The notes: a model not told the origin generated them from the sequence alone. A stretch of 64,000 bases of DNA from an uncultured Hellea sp. (GCA_938007935.1 CALLMD010000001.1:186001-250000); one strand, 5' to 3'; positions 44,437 to 54,347 are shown, counted from the stretch's first letter. Program-made: numbers and translations.

Positions 44437-45456
44437 GTGTCTCTAAAACCGCTTCTTTTAACCCTCGGCGACCCTGCGGGTATTGGCCCTGAGATAACTG
44501 TAAAAGCCTGGGCTGCGTTAAAAGATCAAACCCAATATAGCTTCGCCGTTATTGCCCCGCCTGAAGCGATTTCCAAGGCAGGCGGAAATGTTCAGCCAGT
44601 TACGGATCTGGCTCACGTCAAAAACCTATTTAGCCATTCTATCCCTATTTTGCCTATATCAGGAAACGCGGCAAAGCCCGGTCATCCCTCATCCGAACAT
44701 GCAAGCACCATAACGCATTCCATTGAGCTTGCTGTGACAAAAGTTTTAGAGGGCGCGGGCGCAGCGATTGTGACAAACCCCATCGCCAAAGAGGTCTTAT
44801 ATGACTCTGGATTTAACTTTCCCGGCCATACAGAGTATCTCGGCCATCTAACCGCGCATATTGATCCACCCTATGCACGCGGCCCCGTTATGATGCTTGC
44901 TGGCGGTGGCTTACGCGTGGGGCTAGCTACCGTGCATTTGCCTTTAAAAGAGGCCGCGGCGCAGCTCTCAAAAGATACTATCTTAAAAAATGCTCGCGTT
45001 ATGAACGGCGCGCTGCGCTGTGATTTTGGTATTAAAGCGCCGCGTCTTAGCCTTGCGGGCCTTAACCCTCATGCGGGTGAAGGCGGGGCTTTGGGCCGCG
45101 AAGAAATTGAGATCATCAACCCCGCCGCTAAAATCCTACGCGACGAGGGCATTACGATTACCGACGCGCAATCGGCCGACACATTATTTCATACAGAAGC
45201 CCGCGCGGGCTATGACGCGGTCCTGGCCATGTATCACGATCAAGGTCTTATTCCGGTCAAAACGCTTGATTTCCACGGCGGGGTGAACATCACATTGGGA
45301 CTGCCCATTGTGCGCACATCGCCCGATCATGGCACCGCCTTTAATATTGCAGGACAAAATATAGCCCGCCCTGATAGCCTCATTGCCGCGATTAAATTAG
45401 CGCGCGAGATTGCGGATAACCGAGCGGCCTTTATCGGAAATAGCCATGTCACTTGA
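44437..45456 (+). CDS. pdxA: 4-hydroxythreonine-4-phosphate dehydrogenase
   Basis: 339 residues in pyridoxal-phosphate synthesis. Seen: LLLTLGDPAGIGPEITVKAW (about 6-25), the metal histidine in PGHTEYLGHL (about 131-140) and AMYHDQGLIPVKTLDFHGGV (about 265-284, second metal histidine), RTSPDHGTAFNIAG. It starts with GTG 44437 three bases after the surA stop and overlaps rsmA by 11 bases. The surA-pdxA-rsmA order is conserved widely in Proteobacteria. Confidence 0.97.
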   Translation: MSLKPLLLTLGDPAGIGPEITVKAWAALKDQTQYSFAVIAPPEAISKAGGNVQPVTDLAHVKNLFSHSIPILPISGNAAKPGHPSSEHASTITHSIELAVTKVLEGAGAAIVTNPIAKEVLYDSGFNFPGHTEYLGHLTAHIDPPYARGPVMMLAGGGLRVGLATVHLPLKEAAAQLSKDTILKNARVMNGALRCDFGIKAPRLSLAGLNPHAGEGGALGREEIEIINPAAKILRDEGITITDAQSADTLFHTEARAGYDAVLAMYHDQGLIPVKTLDFHGGVNITLGLPIVRTSPDHGTAFNIAGQNIARPDSLIAAIKLAREIADNRAAFIGNSHVT

Positions 45457-46303
45457 GCGCCTGCCGAGCCTGATGGAGACACTGAAAATTCACGGGCTTT
45501 GGGCGAATAAAAATCTTGGCCAGCATTTCCTACTCGACCTTAATATCACCGATAAAATCGCAAGACTCGCCGCGCCACTAGGCGGGGTCAATGTCGCAGA
45601 AATTGGCCCCGGCCCCGGCGGATTAACGCGGGCGATTATTCAAAATGGCGGACATGTTCTGGCGATTGAAATGGATGAACGCTTCCTCGCCCCCCTTGAC
45701 GATATCACCCGCGCAAGCGGTCAGTTAACCGTCCTGAGTGCCAATGGATTAAAAACCGATATCGCCGCTGAATTTAAAAAGCTTGGACAGGACACCCGCG
45801 AGATTAAAATTATCTCTAACCTGCCTTATAATGTTGGCACCAAGATGCTGATAAATTGGCTGACCGCTGATCCGCTTTTTTGGACGCAAGCTGTCCTCAT
45901 GTTTCAAAAAGAAGTCGCGCAGCGTATTGTTGCTGCGCCGGGCGATAATGCCTATGGACGCCTCGCCATTTTAACCCAAAGCATATGCCGCGCCCATATC
46001 GCTTTTGAGGTTCCGGCCAAGGATTTTACGCCGCCGCCAAAGGTGGACTCAGCGGTCGTCGTCCTCGACCCTCTGCCTTTAGAGAGCCGCTTTACCAATT
46101 TAAAGCTACTTGGCGAAGTGACGATGGCCGCCTTTGGCCAAAGACGGAAAATGCTACGTGTATCTTTGAAATCTATCGCCAAGAAATATGGGGTGGCCCC
46201 GATAGAGTGGTGCGAGGCCTGCGATATTGACCCGCAAAAACGTCCTGAAACTCTGCATGTCACAGACTTTCAAAGACTAACATCTTGGCTACCGCATCGC
46301 TAA
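45446..46303 (+). CDS. rsmA: 16S rRNA dimethyladenosine transferase (KsgA)
   Basis: 285 residues; dimethylates A1518 and A1519 of 16S rRNA in late 30S assembly. The start is ATG 45446 (MSLERLPSLMETLKIHGLWA), overlapping pdxA. Motifs: KNLGQHFLLD, the SAM site VAEIGPGPGGLTRAI (about 51-65), the acidic LAIEMDERFL, and the catalytic NLPYNVGT (about 129-136). The C-terminal helical domain (RRKMLRVSLKSI) is present. The last 15 bases overlap the convergent membrane-protein gene. Confidence 0.97.
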   Translation: MSLERLPSLMETLKIHGLWANKNLGQHFLLDLNITDKIARLAAPLGGVNVAEIGPGPGGLTRAIIQNGGHVLAIEMDERFLAPLDDITRASGQLTVLSANGLKTDIAAEFKKLGQDTREIKIISNLPYNVGTKMLINWLTADPLFWTQAVLMFQKEVAQRIVAAPGDNAYGRLAILTQSICRAHIAFEVPAKDFTPPPKVDSAVVVLDPLPLESRFTNLKLLGEVTMAAFGQRRKMLRVSLKSIAKKYGVAPIEWCEACDIDPQKRPETLHVTDFQRLTSWLPHR

Positions 46304-47083
46304 AATTGATTGTCCCATATCCTGAGGCGATAAATTCAAAGATTTTCCAATCATTGATAACCGGTCAATTGTTTTTGAATCCGTATTACCCGTATATTTT
46401 GCCATCTCACATAAGTTCCGAAACATTAATCTTGCGGAGGCATGGTTGCCATTAATCGCATATAAATAAGGCTTCACAAGATTTCTTAATTTCGGCCGCG
46501 CGGGCATAGACGCTGCGAGAGATTGGAAGGCTTGGCGGCGGCGGCCATCCCCAAGTTTTAAGAAACGTTCCATCGAAACAAGTGTCGCATTATTTTTATT
46601 AAACGCAAATAAAGCAAATTTAATCAAAGCGGTCGTTTTAACATCTAGGTTTTCAACCGCAAAATAAGCTGTAGAGCTTCCCATAAGTGTTGAAGGCACT
46701 TTTTGATGTGAATGTCCTAAAGAGGTGCCAGTTCGATTTGGCCGCCCTCTGCCTGATAATATTTGTAATTTTTCCATGACATCTACGTGCCAACCTTCCG
46801 AAAAAACCGCCCATATCCCAACGCATACGGCCCCCAACATTGTATAAGCTAAATGCTCATTAAATGCCGTGGATATATCGAAATATTTTTGACTATCAAA
46901 TTTATGACCACCTGAACGCCAGTTCAAAATAATTGTTATCCATGAAAAGAAGCATGCTGGAAGCATTAGAAAAATGAACGCGACCTTCATCTCATGAAAG
47001 CGATGAGCGATCAGCAACTTAAAAAAATACGCCAGCACAGCGCCAAAAATTATACACGAAAGACTTGGCATACCTGAAATCAT
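46289..47083 (-). CDS. Membrane protein of unknown function
   Basis: 264 residues. Three membrane helices lie in the N-terminal 110 residues (SCIIFGAVLAYFFKLLIAHR; VAFIFLMLPACFFSWITIIL; LAYTMLGAVCVGIWAVFSEG). A C-terminal soluble, helical part follows (SMERFLKLGDGRRRQAFQSL; SARLMFRNLCEMAKYTGNTD), ending in a stretch like DnaJ/TerB-adjacent helices (LSMIGKSLNLSPQDMGQSIL). No family assigned with confidence. Codon use and AT content are higher than in the neighbours. It overlaps rsmA tail to tail by 15 bases. Confidence 0.68.
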   Translation of the reverse strand: MISGMPSLSCIIFGAVLAYFFKLLIAHRFHEMKVAFIFLMLPACFFSWITIILNWRSGGHKFDSQKYFDISTAFNEHLAYTMLGAVCVGIWAVFSEGWHVDVMEKLQILSGRGRPNRTGTSLGHSHQKVPSTLMGSSTAYFAVENLDVKTTALIKFALFAFNKNNATLVSMERFLKLGDGRRRQAFQSLAASMPARPKLRNLVKPYLYAINGNHASARLMFRNLCEMAKYTGNTDSKTIDRLSMIGKSLNLSPQDMGQSILAMR

Positions 47084-47131
47084 AGCTGAATCAGATTAAA
47101 AAATTATTTCATGATTTTATAAAGGTTTAGC

Positions 47132-47788
47132 TCAGGTAGATTGGATAATCGACTTCACAAATCCGCTAATCCAAGGCTGACGTCGGCGGCGCATACGCTC
47201 TGCGGCCACGATTATGCGCAGCTCTTTCAGAGCTGTTTCAAGGTCTTCATTGACGATGACATAGTCATATTCTGCCCAATGACTGATCTCGGCTTCTGAC
47301 TTTGCCATGCGCTTGGCGATAACATCATCCGTGTCTTGCGCGCGAGTCTTCAACCGGTTTTCAAGCTCTCGCATATTAGGCGGAAGAATAAATATTTTAA
47401 CCAAATCATCAGCCGCCGCTTGAGTAAGCTGCTGCGCGCCTTGCCAGTCAATATCAAAAACAACATCACGGCCATCACTTAAGGCTTGCTCTACGGGCGC
47501 TCGAGGGGTGCCATAAAAATTATCAAAGACTTTGGCATGCTCCAAAAAGGCCTCATCATCCACCATCTCGGCAAATTTGTTCTTAGAGATAAAATAATAA
47601 TCTGTGCCGTCTTCTTCGCCGCGCCTTGGTGCCCGGGTTGTTGCCGAAACTGACATCGCCATATCGGGGTTTTCTTTCAAAAGCTTACGGGTGAGCGTCG
47701 TCTTGCCTGCGCCAGAGGGCGATGACAGCACAATCATAATGCCCCGTCTTTGGGCTTTCATCTCTTCCAGTGAAGATAGGCTGGCCAT
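47132..47788 (-). CDS. gmk: Guanylate kinase
   Basis: 218 residues from ATG 47788 (MASLSSLEEMKAQRRG), seven bases after the mltG stop. The P-loop LSSPSGAGKTTLTRKLL lies at about 21-37. The GMP-binding block is SVSATTRAPRRGEEDGTDYY, and the region EHAKVFDNFYGTPRAPVEQA with GRDVVFDIDWQGAQQL follows. It phosphorylates GMP to GDP. A 20-residue N-terminal extension before the P-loop is longer than in E. coli. It is the last gene of the fabD...gmk cluster. Confidence 0.96.
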   Translation of the reverse strand: MASLSSLEEMKAQRRGIMIVLSSPSGAGKTTLTRKLLKENPDMAMSVSATTRAPRRGEEDGTDYYFISKNKFAEMVDDEAFLEHAKVFDNFYGTPRAPVEQALSDGRDVVFDIDWQGAQQLTQAAADDLVKIFILPPNMRELENRLKTRAQDTDDVIAKRMAKSEAEISHWAEYDYVIVNEDLETALKELRIIVAAERMRRRRQPWISGFVKSIIQST

Positions 47789-47795
47789 ATCGTCT

Positions 47796-48884
47796 CTAAT
47801 TCTTTCTCTTTTGACGTTCAATTTTACGCCATTTATTTACATTATTCACATGCTCTCTATTCGTCTTAGCAAAAACATGCCCGCCTGTCCCATCTGCAAC
47901 AAAAAAGAGATAATCCGTTTTAGCAGGTTTCAATACCGCCGCTATCGCGTCTTTCCCCGGATTGCATATCGGCGTCTTGGGAAGGCCGTCAATTTGATAG
48001 GTATTCCAGTCGGTCTTTCTATCTATTTCCGAACGCCGAATGCCGCGCTGCTTGCCTTTGGAATTTCGCAGGATTTCACCTTTTGAAATACCGTAAATAA
48101 TTGTCGGGTCCGATTGCAAACGCATGCCAATGCGCAACCTGTTAATGAATACGCCCGCAACAACGTCGCGTTCACTTGAAATTCCAGTTTCTTTTTCCAC
48201 CACTGAGGCCAAAATAATCGCCTCGGCTTTGCTCTTAATTGGCAGATCTTTATCCCGCGTGAGCCATAATTCATCAATGGCATCTTTCTGGGCTCTTTGC
48301 ATTTTTTCCAATAGCTGTGAGTAGCTCATGCCGCGCGGCGTCATATAAGTCTCAGGCAGTAATGTGCCTTCTGCGGGCACTTTTGGACGATCGTCTTGCA
48401 AGGTCTCAACAGATGAAAAGCTGCGCAATATCTGGGCAGATGTAAGGCCTTCAGGCGCGGTGAATGGATATAAAATAGCCTTGCCTTCGGCAAGCTTATC
48501 ATAGACCGCGCGCATAGAGGCCGGAGACGAGACTAGAAATTCACCTGCTTTAAAATGAGCTTCATTGCCGCGCATCTTTGTCACTAATTTAAAAAGAAAA
48601 GCATTTTTTATAAGGCCTTCTTTTTCGAGCCGCGCCGCAATAGAGGACAATCCGCTCCCGCGCGGTACCTCGAACCTCACCTCTTTCGCCTCACCTTTGG
48701 GAGTCGCTTCATATTGATAATTTACAAAAGCATAGGACGCGATGGCGATGCCTGCCAGAAATGTAAGCGCGCCAAAAAAACTAATTAGCCCGAGCGTTCG
48801 TTTTTCGCGTTTCGCTAATGTGGGGGGCGCGCTCTTTTTCGCGTCATAAGGTTTAGTGCTATTGGGCGGAGGGTCGACCGCCAT
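47796..48884 (-). CDS. mltG: Endolytic murein transglycosylase MltG
   Basis: 362 residues: a cytoplasmic basic N-terminus, one membrane helix (FFGALTFLAGIAIASYAFVN, about 35-54), then the YceG domain. The catalytic glutamate is in IILASVVEKETGISSERDVV (about 214-233). RLRIGMRLQSDPTIIYG and IDGLPKTPICNPGKDAI are family blocks. It cuts nascent glycan strands in the periplasm. It overlaps fabF by one base (TAATG). Confidence 0.96.
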   Translation of the reverse strand: MAVDPPPNSTKPYDAKKSAPPTLAKREKRTLGLISFFGALTFLAGIAIASYAFVNYQYEATPKGEAKEVRFEVPRGSGLSSIAARLEKEGLIKNAFLFKLVTKMRGNEAHFKAGEFLVSSPASMRAVYDKLAEGKAILYPFTAPEGLTSAQILRSFSSVETLQDDRPKVPAEGTLLPETYMTPRGMSYSQLLEKMQRAQKDAIDELWLTRDKDLPIKSKAEAIILASVVEKETGISSERDVVAGVFINRLRIGMRLQSDPTIIYGISKGEILRNSKGKQRGIRRSEIDRKTDWNTYQIDGLPKTPICNPGKDAIAAVLKPAKTDYLFFVADGTGGHVFAKTNREHVNNVNKWRKIERQKRKN

Positions 48885-50173
48885 TAGGTCACTTTACTAA
48901 AAATGACAGCTGCATTCGTGCCGCCAAATCCAAATGAATTTGACATAACGGCGCTGCCCTTAAAGGGTTTTGCTTTAAGCGGAACAAGATCAATGGGCGT
49001 GTCGATAGACGGATCTTCAAGATTTAATGTCGGCGGCGCGATTTGGTCGCGCAAAGCCAATATAGAGAAAATCGCCTCTATCGCGCCTGCCGCCCCAAGC
49101 AAATGCCCCGTGCTTGATTTAGTCGAGGACATTTTTACATTTTTGGCATGATCACCCAGCAACCGCTCAACAGCTTTCACTTCAATCTCATCGCCCATAG
49201 GCGTGGAGGTGCCATGCGCATTGACATAGCCAATATCGGACACATCTAATCCAGAATTTTTCAGCGCCGCTTTCATCGCGCGGTAACCCCCATCACCATC
49301 CGGCGACGGGCTTGTAATATGATAAGCATCACCAGATAATCCATAGCCTTTGACTTCGGCATAAATCTTAGCCCCGCGCGCTTTGGCATGCTCATATTCT
49401 TCAAGGACAACAGCGCCGGAGCCTTCGCCCATCAAAAACCCGTCTCGCCCGCTATCATAAGGACGGGACGCTTTCTCGGGTGTATCATTATAAGCTGTGG
49501 TCATAGCGCGGCAGGCTACAAATGATGCAATGCCAAGACGGTTAATCGCCGCTTCTCCGCCGCCCGCCACCATCACATCCGCATCGCCATAAGCGATAAG
49601 ACGCGCCGCATCGCCAATGGCATGCGCGCCTGTCGCGCAGGCTGTCACCACAGAATGGTTGGGACCTTTAAAGCCGTTACGTATGGAGATTTGCCCAGAG
49701 GTCAAATTAATCAGCATCGCCGGTATAACAAAGGGACTTAAGCGGCGCGGTCCTTTTTCATGCAAGGTAATAGAGGCATCATAGGTGGTCTGAAGACCCC
49801 CTATACCAGAACCAAAAACAACACCTGTGCGCTCTTGCGCCTCGGTTTCATCTTCGCTTGGAGACCAAGCAGCATCCTTTAAGGCTTCATCGGAAGCCGC
49901 AATCGAGTAGAGGATGAAATCATCAACGCGTTTAGCATCACGCGCGCTCATCACCTTGTCAGGATCAAAGGCCCCTTCCATATCAGGGGACCCGCCAGCA
50001 CGGCCGTCAACACGCGGCATGACAGCGGCGACCTTGCAACCAAGGTCGCTAACGTCAAAATGCTCTATTTTGGAGGCTCCGGACTTGCCAGAGAGTATAT
50101 TTTTCCATGCGGTATCAACACCACAGCCGACGGGGGTAACAAGGCCCAGGCCTGTAACTACAACCCGCCGCAC
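48884..50173 (-). CDS. fabF: 3-oxoacyl-ACP synthase II
   Basis: 429 residues, condensing enzyme of fatty-acid elongation. The catalytic triad is complete: Cys in VVTACATGAHAIGDAARL (about 173), His in YVNAHGTSTPMGDEIE (about 318) and His in KSSTGHLLGAAGAIEA (about 355). The N-terminus reads RRVVVTGLGLVTPVGCGVDT. An insertion of about 15 residues (PRVDGRAGGSPDMEGAFD, about 53-70) is seen after the first 50 residues. It follows acpP by 15 bases. Confidence 0.97.
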   Translation of the reverse strand: MRRVVVTGLGLVTPVGCGVDTAWKNILSGKSGASKIEHFDVSDLGCKVAAVMPRVDGRAGGSPDMEGAFDPDKVMSARDAKRVDDFILYSIAASDEALKDAAWSPSEDETEAQERTGVVFGSGIGGLQTTYDASITLHEKGPRRLSPFVIPAMLINLTSGQISIRNGFKGPNHSVVTACATGAHAIGDAARLIAYGDADVMVAGGGEAAINRLGIASFVACRAMTTAYNDTPEKASRPYDSGRDGFLMGEGSGAVVLEEYEHAKARGAKIYAEVKGYGLSGDAYHITSPSPDGDGGYRAMKAALKNSGLDVSDIGYVNAHGTSTPMGDEIEVKAVERLLGDHAKNVKMSSTKSSTGHLLGAAGAIEAIFSILALRDQIAPPTLNLEDPSIDTPIDLVPLKAKPFKGSAVMSNSFGFGGTNAAVIFSKVT

Positions 50174-50188
50174 AAGCGTAAAGCCGGC

Positions 50189-50425
50189 CTAGCCGACTTT
50201 TTCAGAGATGAACTTTACGGCATCGCCTACAGTTTGGATGTGCTCAGCAGCATCGTCAGGAATTTCAATATCAAACTCCTCTTCGAACGCCATGACGAGT
50301 TCAACATTGTCCAAGCTATCCGCGCCAAGATCATCAATGAAATGGGCGTTGCCTGTTACTTTATCTTCTTCCACATCAAGATGCTCGACGACCATCTTTG
50401 TAACGCGAGCTAATACGTCTGACAT
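50189..50425 (-). CDS. acpP: Acyl carrier protein
   Basis: 78 residues, acidic, with the phosphopantetheine attachment serine in [20 protein letters not shown] (Ser37 of GADSL). It carries the growing acyl chain for the fab enzymes. A 143-base gap separates it from fabG, and a small hairpin (GCCAC...GTGGC, 50445-50462) precedes its ribosome site (AAGGAATAAACT ATG). It may therefore have a promoter or control of its own, in keeping with its high expression elsewhere. Confidence 0.98.
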   Translation of the reverse strand: MSDVLARVTKMVVEHLDVEEDKVTGNAHFIDDLGADSLDNVELVMAFEEEFDIEIPDDAAEHIQTVGDAVKFISEKVG

Positions 50426-50568
50426 AGTTTATTCCTTATAAGATGCCACGGTGTTTTGTGGCGGTTGCGAGGTGTAAGTAAGCCGTAAAAGCTGAAAAAC
50501 AACCCCTTTCTGCGACTAATGGGTGGATAGCATAGTTAAAATGGCCTGACTAGGGCGATAAAACCCAA

Positions 50569-51309
50569 TTAAATCATAGCCATACCGCCATTTACATGCA
50601 GGGTTTGACCCGTCACATAACTGGCTTCATCCGAGGCTAAATAGAGGGCTGCATTGGCAATATCACTGCCTGCACCTAATGTGCCTGCAGGAATTTTCGT
50701 TAAAATAGCCTCTTTCTGCGCCTCATTTAGTGCGTCCGTCATTGGCGAGGCGATAAATCCGGGCGCAATACAGTTAACAGTTACGCCGCGAGACGCCACT
50801 TCTTGGGCCAGTGATTTTGAAAATCCAATCATACCCGCTTTTGAGGCGGCGTAATTGGTCTGGCCAGGGTTGCCTGTGACGCCCACAACAGATGTAATGC
50901 CAATGATACGGCCCCAGCGCGCTTTCATCATAGAGCGCAAACAGGCTTTGGAGAGGCGAAAATAAGACTCCAGGTTTACTTTTTGAACCAAGTCCCAGTC
51001 TTCTTGTTTCATCCGCATCAAGAGGCCATCGCGGGTAATCCCCGCATTAGCGACAAGTATATCAACTGTCCCGCCCATAGCCTCGCCCGCCGTTTTTGGA
51101 AGCGCGTCAACTGCGTCTCCATCAAACAGGTTACAAGGCACGACAAAAGCGCGCTCCCCAAGCTCAGCTGCCAGAGATTCTAGCTTTTCTGCCCGTGTTC
51201 CCGATAAGGCAACATGTGCGCCTTGCGCATGTAGCAACCGCGCAATCTCACCGCCAAGACCGCCTGTTGCGCCCGTCACTAATGCGCGTTTTCCATCAAG
51301 ATTAAACAT
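50569..51309 (-). CDS. fabG: 3-oxoacyl-ACP reductase
   Basis: 246 residues, NADPH-dependent SDR. The cofactor loop is ALVTGATGGLGGEIARLL (about 9-26), ILVANAGITRDGLL (about 82-95), the catalytic serine in IGITSVVGVTGNPGQ and YxxxK in TNYAASKAGMIGFSKSLAQE. The C-terminal SYVTGQTLHVNGGMAMI is typical. It follows fabD by 3 bases. Confidence 0.98.
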   Translation of the reverse strand: MFNLDGKRALVTGATGGLGGEIARLLHAQGAHVALSGTRAEKLESLAAELGERAFVVPCNLFDGDAVDALPKTAGEAMGGTVDILVANAGITRDGLLMRMKQEDWDLVQKVNLESYFRLSKACLRSMMKARWGRIIGITSVVGVTGNPGQTNYAASKAGMIGFSKSLAQEVASRGVTVNCIAPGFIASPMTDALNEAQKEAILTKIPAGTLGAGSDIANAALYLASDEASYVTGQTLHVNGGMAMI

Positions 51310-51312
51310 TGC

Positions 51313-52257
51313 CTATCCTTTTAATTCAGTGGCGAAAGCTTCAAGGCTTTCGGGTGAGTTGAGCGCCGCGCCGTTCATAGCTTTAACAATACGTCTCAGC
51401 ATAACCGTCAAAACCTTACCACAGCCAGGTTCAGCGAGGGTTTCAAGCCCCTGCTCATGCATCCATTCCACAGATTCGCGCCAGCGAACGCGGCCTGTAA
51501 CCTGCGCGACAAGGTCTGCGCTTAATTGGTCAGGGTCAGAAACGGGCCGCGCCTGGACATTATTCACAATTGGCACGACGGGCGCGTTAAAGATTACATC
51601 TGCGAGCGCGTCGCGCATCGCCTCTGCGGCGGGGGCCATCATATCACAATGAAACGGGGCGGAGACATTAAGCATCATCGCCTTCTTAACGCCCATCTCT
51701 GTGGCGGCGTCACAAGCTGCCTGAACAGCGGCCTTCTCGCCTGAGAGTACAATCTGTCCCGTCGCATTATCATTAGCAATTTGGCAAATCCCTTTAGCTT
51801 GCCCGGCTTTGGCCGCCGCTTCCGCGTCTTCAACTGACGCCCCTAATAAGGCCGCCATCGCGCCCGCTCCGACTGGAACAGCGGCTTGCATGGCGTTACC
51901 GCGAATACGTAAGAGGCGCGCCGTATCAGCAAGCCCCAAAGACCCCGCCGCGCAAAGCGCCGTATATTCCCCCAAAGAATGCCCCGCGACATATTTCGCA
52001 TCACTTACATCAATATCAAATTCGTCTTTTAGGGCGCGCATAGCCGCAATCCCGCAAGCCATCAAAGCAGGCTGTGTATTAGCCGTAAGCGTTAAGTCCT
52101 CTATCGGGCCGTTCCACATTAATTTTGAGAGATTTTGATCCAAGGCATCATTGACTTCCTCAAAGACAGCTTTTGCGCTTGGAAAGGCCTGCGCAAATGC
52201 CTGGCCCATCCCTATCGACTGACTGCCCTGCCCCGGAAATGTAAATGCCAACGTCAT
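51313..52257 (-). CDS. fabD: Malonyl-CoA:ACP transacylase
   Basis: 314 residues. The nucleophile serine is in YVAGHSLGEYTALCAAG (about 87-103, GHSLGE). The oxyanion QGSQSIGMG is at 10-18 and the catalytic histidine in NVSAPFHCDMMAPAAEAMRD (about 200-219). It loads malonyl onto ACP. First gene of fabD-fabG-acpP-fabF-mltG-gmk. The region upstream (140 bases) is shared with the divergent coiled-coil gene. Confidence 0.97.
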   Translation of the reverse strand: MTLAFTFPGQGSQSIGMGQAFAQAFPSAKAVFEEVNDALDQNLSKLMWNGPIEDLTLTANTQPALMACGIAAMRALKDEFDIDVSDAKYVAGHSLGEYTALCAAGSLGLADTARLLRIRGNAMQAAVPVGAGAMAALLGASVEDAEAAAKAGQAKGICQIANDNATGQIVLSGEKAAVQAACDAATEMGVKKAMMLNVSAPFHCDMMAPAAEAMRDALADVIFNAPVVPIVNNVQARPVSDPDQLSADLVAQVTGRVRWRESVEWMHEQGLETLAEPGCGKVLTVMLRRIVKAMNGAALNSPESLEAFATELKG

Positions 52258-52397
52258 AAAAACCTCAATCTATAGCCATATGCGATTTAGAGGGTGACTG
52301 AATAGATATCCTCGAAGGCGCGTCAACCTGATTTTAGGCAAATGAAAGGCCATCTATTAATAAAAATAAAGACTCTATTAACCGTAGCCGAATACGA

Positions 52398-54347
52398 ATG
52401 AGCTATATTGGGATAATTGGCGGGAAAACTGTGCCTTTTTTTAAAAAAAGCAAATCAAGAAAAGATTCCACCGCCGCGCAACGCAGCGAAGTGGACATTA
52501 AGCAAGATATTGTCCACATGGATGAAGCGCTCGATTTAGATCAACAACTTGATGATTTAACAGCAAAATTGAACCTTTCTCCAAAAGATGACCTAGAGCC
52601 TCCTCAAGAGAATAAAATTTCTGCCATTGCGCCTGGAGCTATAGGCTCAATCAACCAAGGGATTGAAAAGTTTGTCTCCCCTTCCTTCAAAACGACCGCG
52701 AAGGATGTAACGCCAACGATAGATGTTACCAGCAAAACTCCAAAAGACGAAGACAAGACTGAACTTGATCTTCCCTCATTTGAGACAGAGAGCCCCACAT
52801 CAGATCCCAGCCGTATGAATATGGCTGAAATGCGTATGGATGTCGCCCGTATCAGCGCCGATATTCAAGGCGGTGAGGAGCTATATCGCCGCGCCCTGCA
52901 GCGCGTCGAAGGCCTAATGGGGCAAGTTGAGAAAGCCGAAGTTGATTTTTCAGTTTTAAACCGGCTAGAGCCTGAAAATCGCCGCTTAAAGGCCCGCCTG
53001 CGGACAGCTCAAAGTGAACTTGAGGGGAATAAAAGCAAGTTAAGTTTAGTTACGGCAGACCTTGAAGATCATCAGGAACGCCTTGATGAAAAGACAATTC
53101 AATATGAACAAACCCGTGTTAAATTAGTCTCCGCAACGAAAACACTTCATGAATATGACCGCGCGCTTAAACAATCAAAATCAGATGTTGAGCGTCATAC
53201 GTTAGCATTAGAGCGCAATAAAACAGCGCTAAATGTCGAAGGCCGAGAAAACAAAGTCTTACGCGAGAAAATTTCCGAATTATCGGAAGCTGTAGATGCG
53301 CGTCAAAATGAGTTTTTAGAAGCCTCAAAGATGGTTGAATCGCTACGGGTGGATTGCGAAGAATATCGCAAACAAGCCGAAGCTTACCGCTCTGAAGCCC
53401 AAGATCTTCGCATAACGCTCAATACGGCTAAGCGTCAGAATAATGTCATGAAAGGCGAAATGCTCGCCCTGCATGACGATATAAAGACCTTTAAAACCCA
53501 ATATGAGTTTAATGTTATTGATAGAGAAGATCGGGTTACAGACCTTGAAGTCCAACTGGCAACATTATCCAAAGAGTTAGACGTTAAAAAAGATGTTTCT
53601 GAAAAACGTGAAGCCGAGCTCTCGCAAATACGGCGAATTCGCGCCCAACAAGACATAGAACGCGATCGTCTTGAAAAAGCCTTAAGTGCAGCAAAAGCAG
53701 AAATTAGTGATTCAATTAAACTACGTTCAAATGAAAATTTGGAGCAAGTTTCGCTTTTGAAAAAAGATATTAATGAGCTGCAAGCTGATTTAAGACGCCG
53801 AGATGAGCTTACCAACCAACTTCAAAACGAAGCCGATGGATTAAAGCGCAAATTAACCTCGGCAGATTTGGAACGCGAGAAGTTACAAACACAATTGGAA
53901 ATCCAAGCCAAAGAGCAGGCTAAAGCAGACAATAATTCGCCTATATCTGACCTCGAAGCGAAGATCGCGACATTAACTGAGCAGCTCAAAATAAAAGATG
54001 AAATTGTTCAAAGCGCCGCCCATGACTTGACCACCATGCGCCAAGATCGTGAGACACAGACGCAGGAAAATAAGCGGCTGACAGACCTCATTCACGATCA
54101 GACCTATCAATTAGAAAATGCGCAAAAAGCTTTACTCGAATCCAAGCAAAATGAAACTGAGCTTGGACAGCGTTATAAAGATGTTGCAGCGGCCCTGTCA
54201 GTCAGCAGCGCGCGCCGTCAACCTGAGCAATCTGCCAGCCCTGATATCCAGCCCGATATTTCAGATGATTTATCCGATCTAGACGAAACCGATATTACCG
54301 AGCGTATTATGGATTATAAATTCGGTATTTCCGATAAAATCATCTAA
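52398..54347 (+). CDS. Long coiled-coil protein (cytoskeleton-like)
   Basis: 649 residues. A polar, disordered head (about 1-145) is followed by an almost unbroken coiled coil (about 150-600) with heptads such as NRRLKARLRTAQSELEGNKS, ENKVLREKISELSEAVDARQ and ADLEREKLQTQLEIQAKEQA, and a short tail (DISDDLSDLDETDITERIMD). No membrane helix or signal peptide. It has the architecture of bacterial intermediate-filament-like proteins such as crescentin, but sequence similarity is not evident to me. A GTG at 52431 (MPFFKKSKSRK) has a better ribosome site and may be the true start. Its stop overlaps the glycosyltransferase gene by 4 bases. Confidence 0.78.
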   Translation: MSYIGIIGGKTVPFFKKSKSRKDSTAAQRSEVDIKQDIVHMDEALDLDQQLDDLTAKLNLSPKDDLEPPQENKISAIAPGAIGSINQGIEKFVSPSFKTTAKDVTPTIDVTSKTPKDEDKTELDLPSFETESPTSDPSRMNMAEMRMDVARISADIQGGEELYRRALQRVEGLMGQVEKAEVDFSVLNRLEPENRRLKARLRTAQSELEGNKSKLSLVTADLEDHQERLDEKTIQYEQTRVKLVSATKTLHEYDRALKQSKSDVERHTLALERNKTALNVEGRENKVLREKISELSEAVDARQNEFLEASKMVESLRVDCEEYRKQAEAYRSEAQDLRITLNTAKRQNNVMKGEMLALHDDIKTFKTQYEFNVIDREDRVTDLEVQLATLSKELDVKKDVSEKREAELSQIRRIRAQQDIERDRLEKALSAAKAEISDSIKLRSNENLEQVSLLKKDINELQADLRRRDELTNQLQNEADGLKRKLTSADLEREKLQTQLEIQAKEQAKADNNSPISDLEAKIATLTEQLKIKDEIVQSAAHDLTTMRQDRETQTQENKRLTDLIHDQTYQLENAQKALLESKQNETELGQRYKDVAAALSVSSARRQPEQSASPDIQPDISDDLSDLDETDITERIMDYKFGISDKII

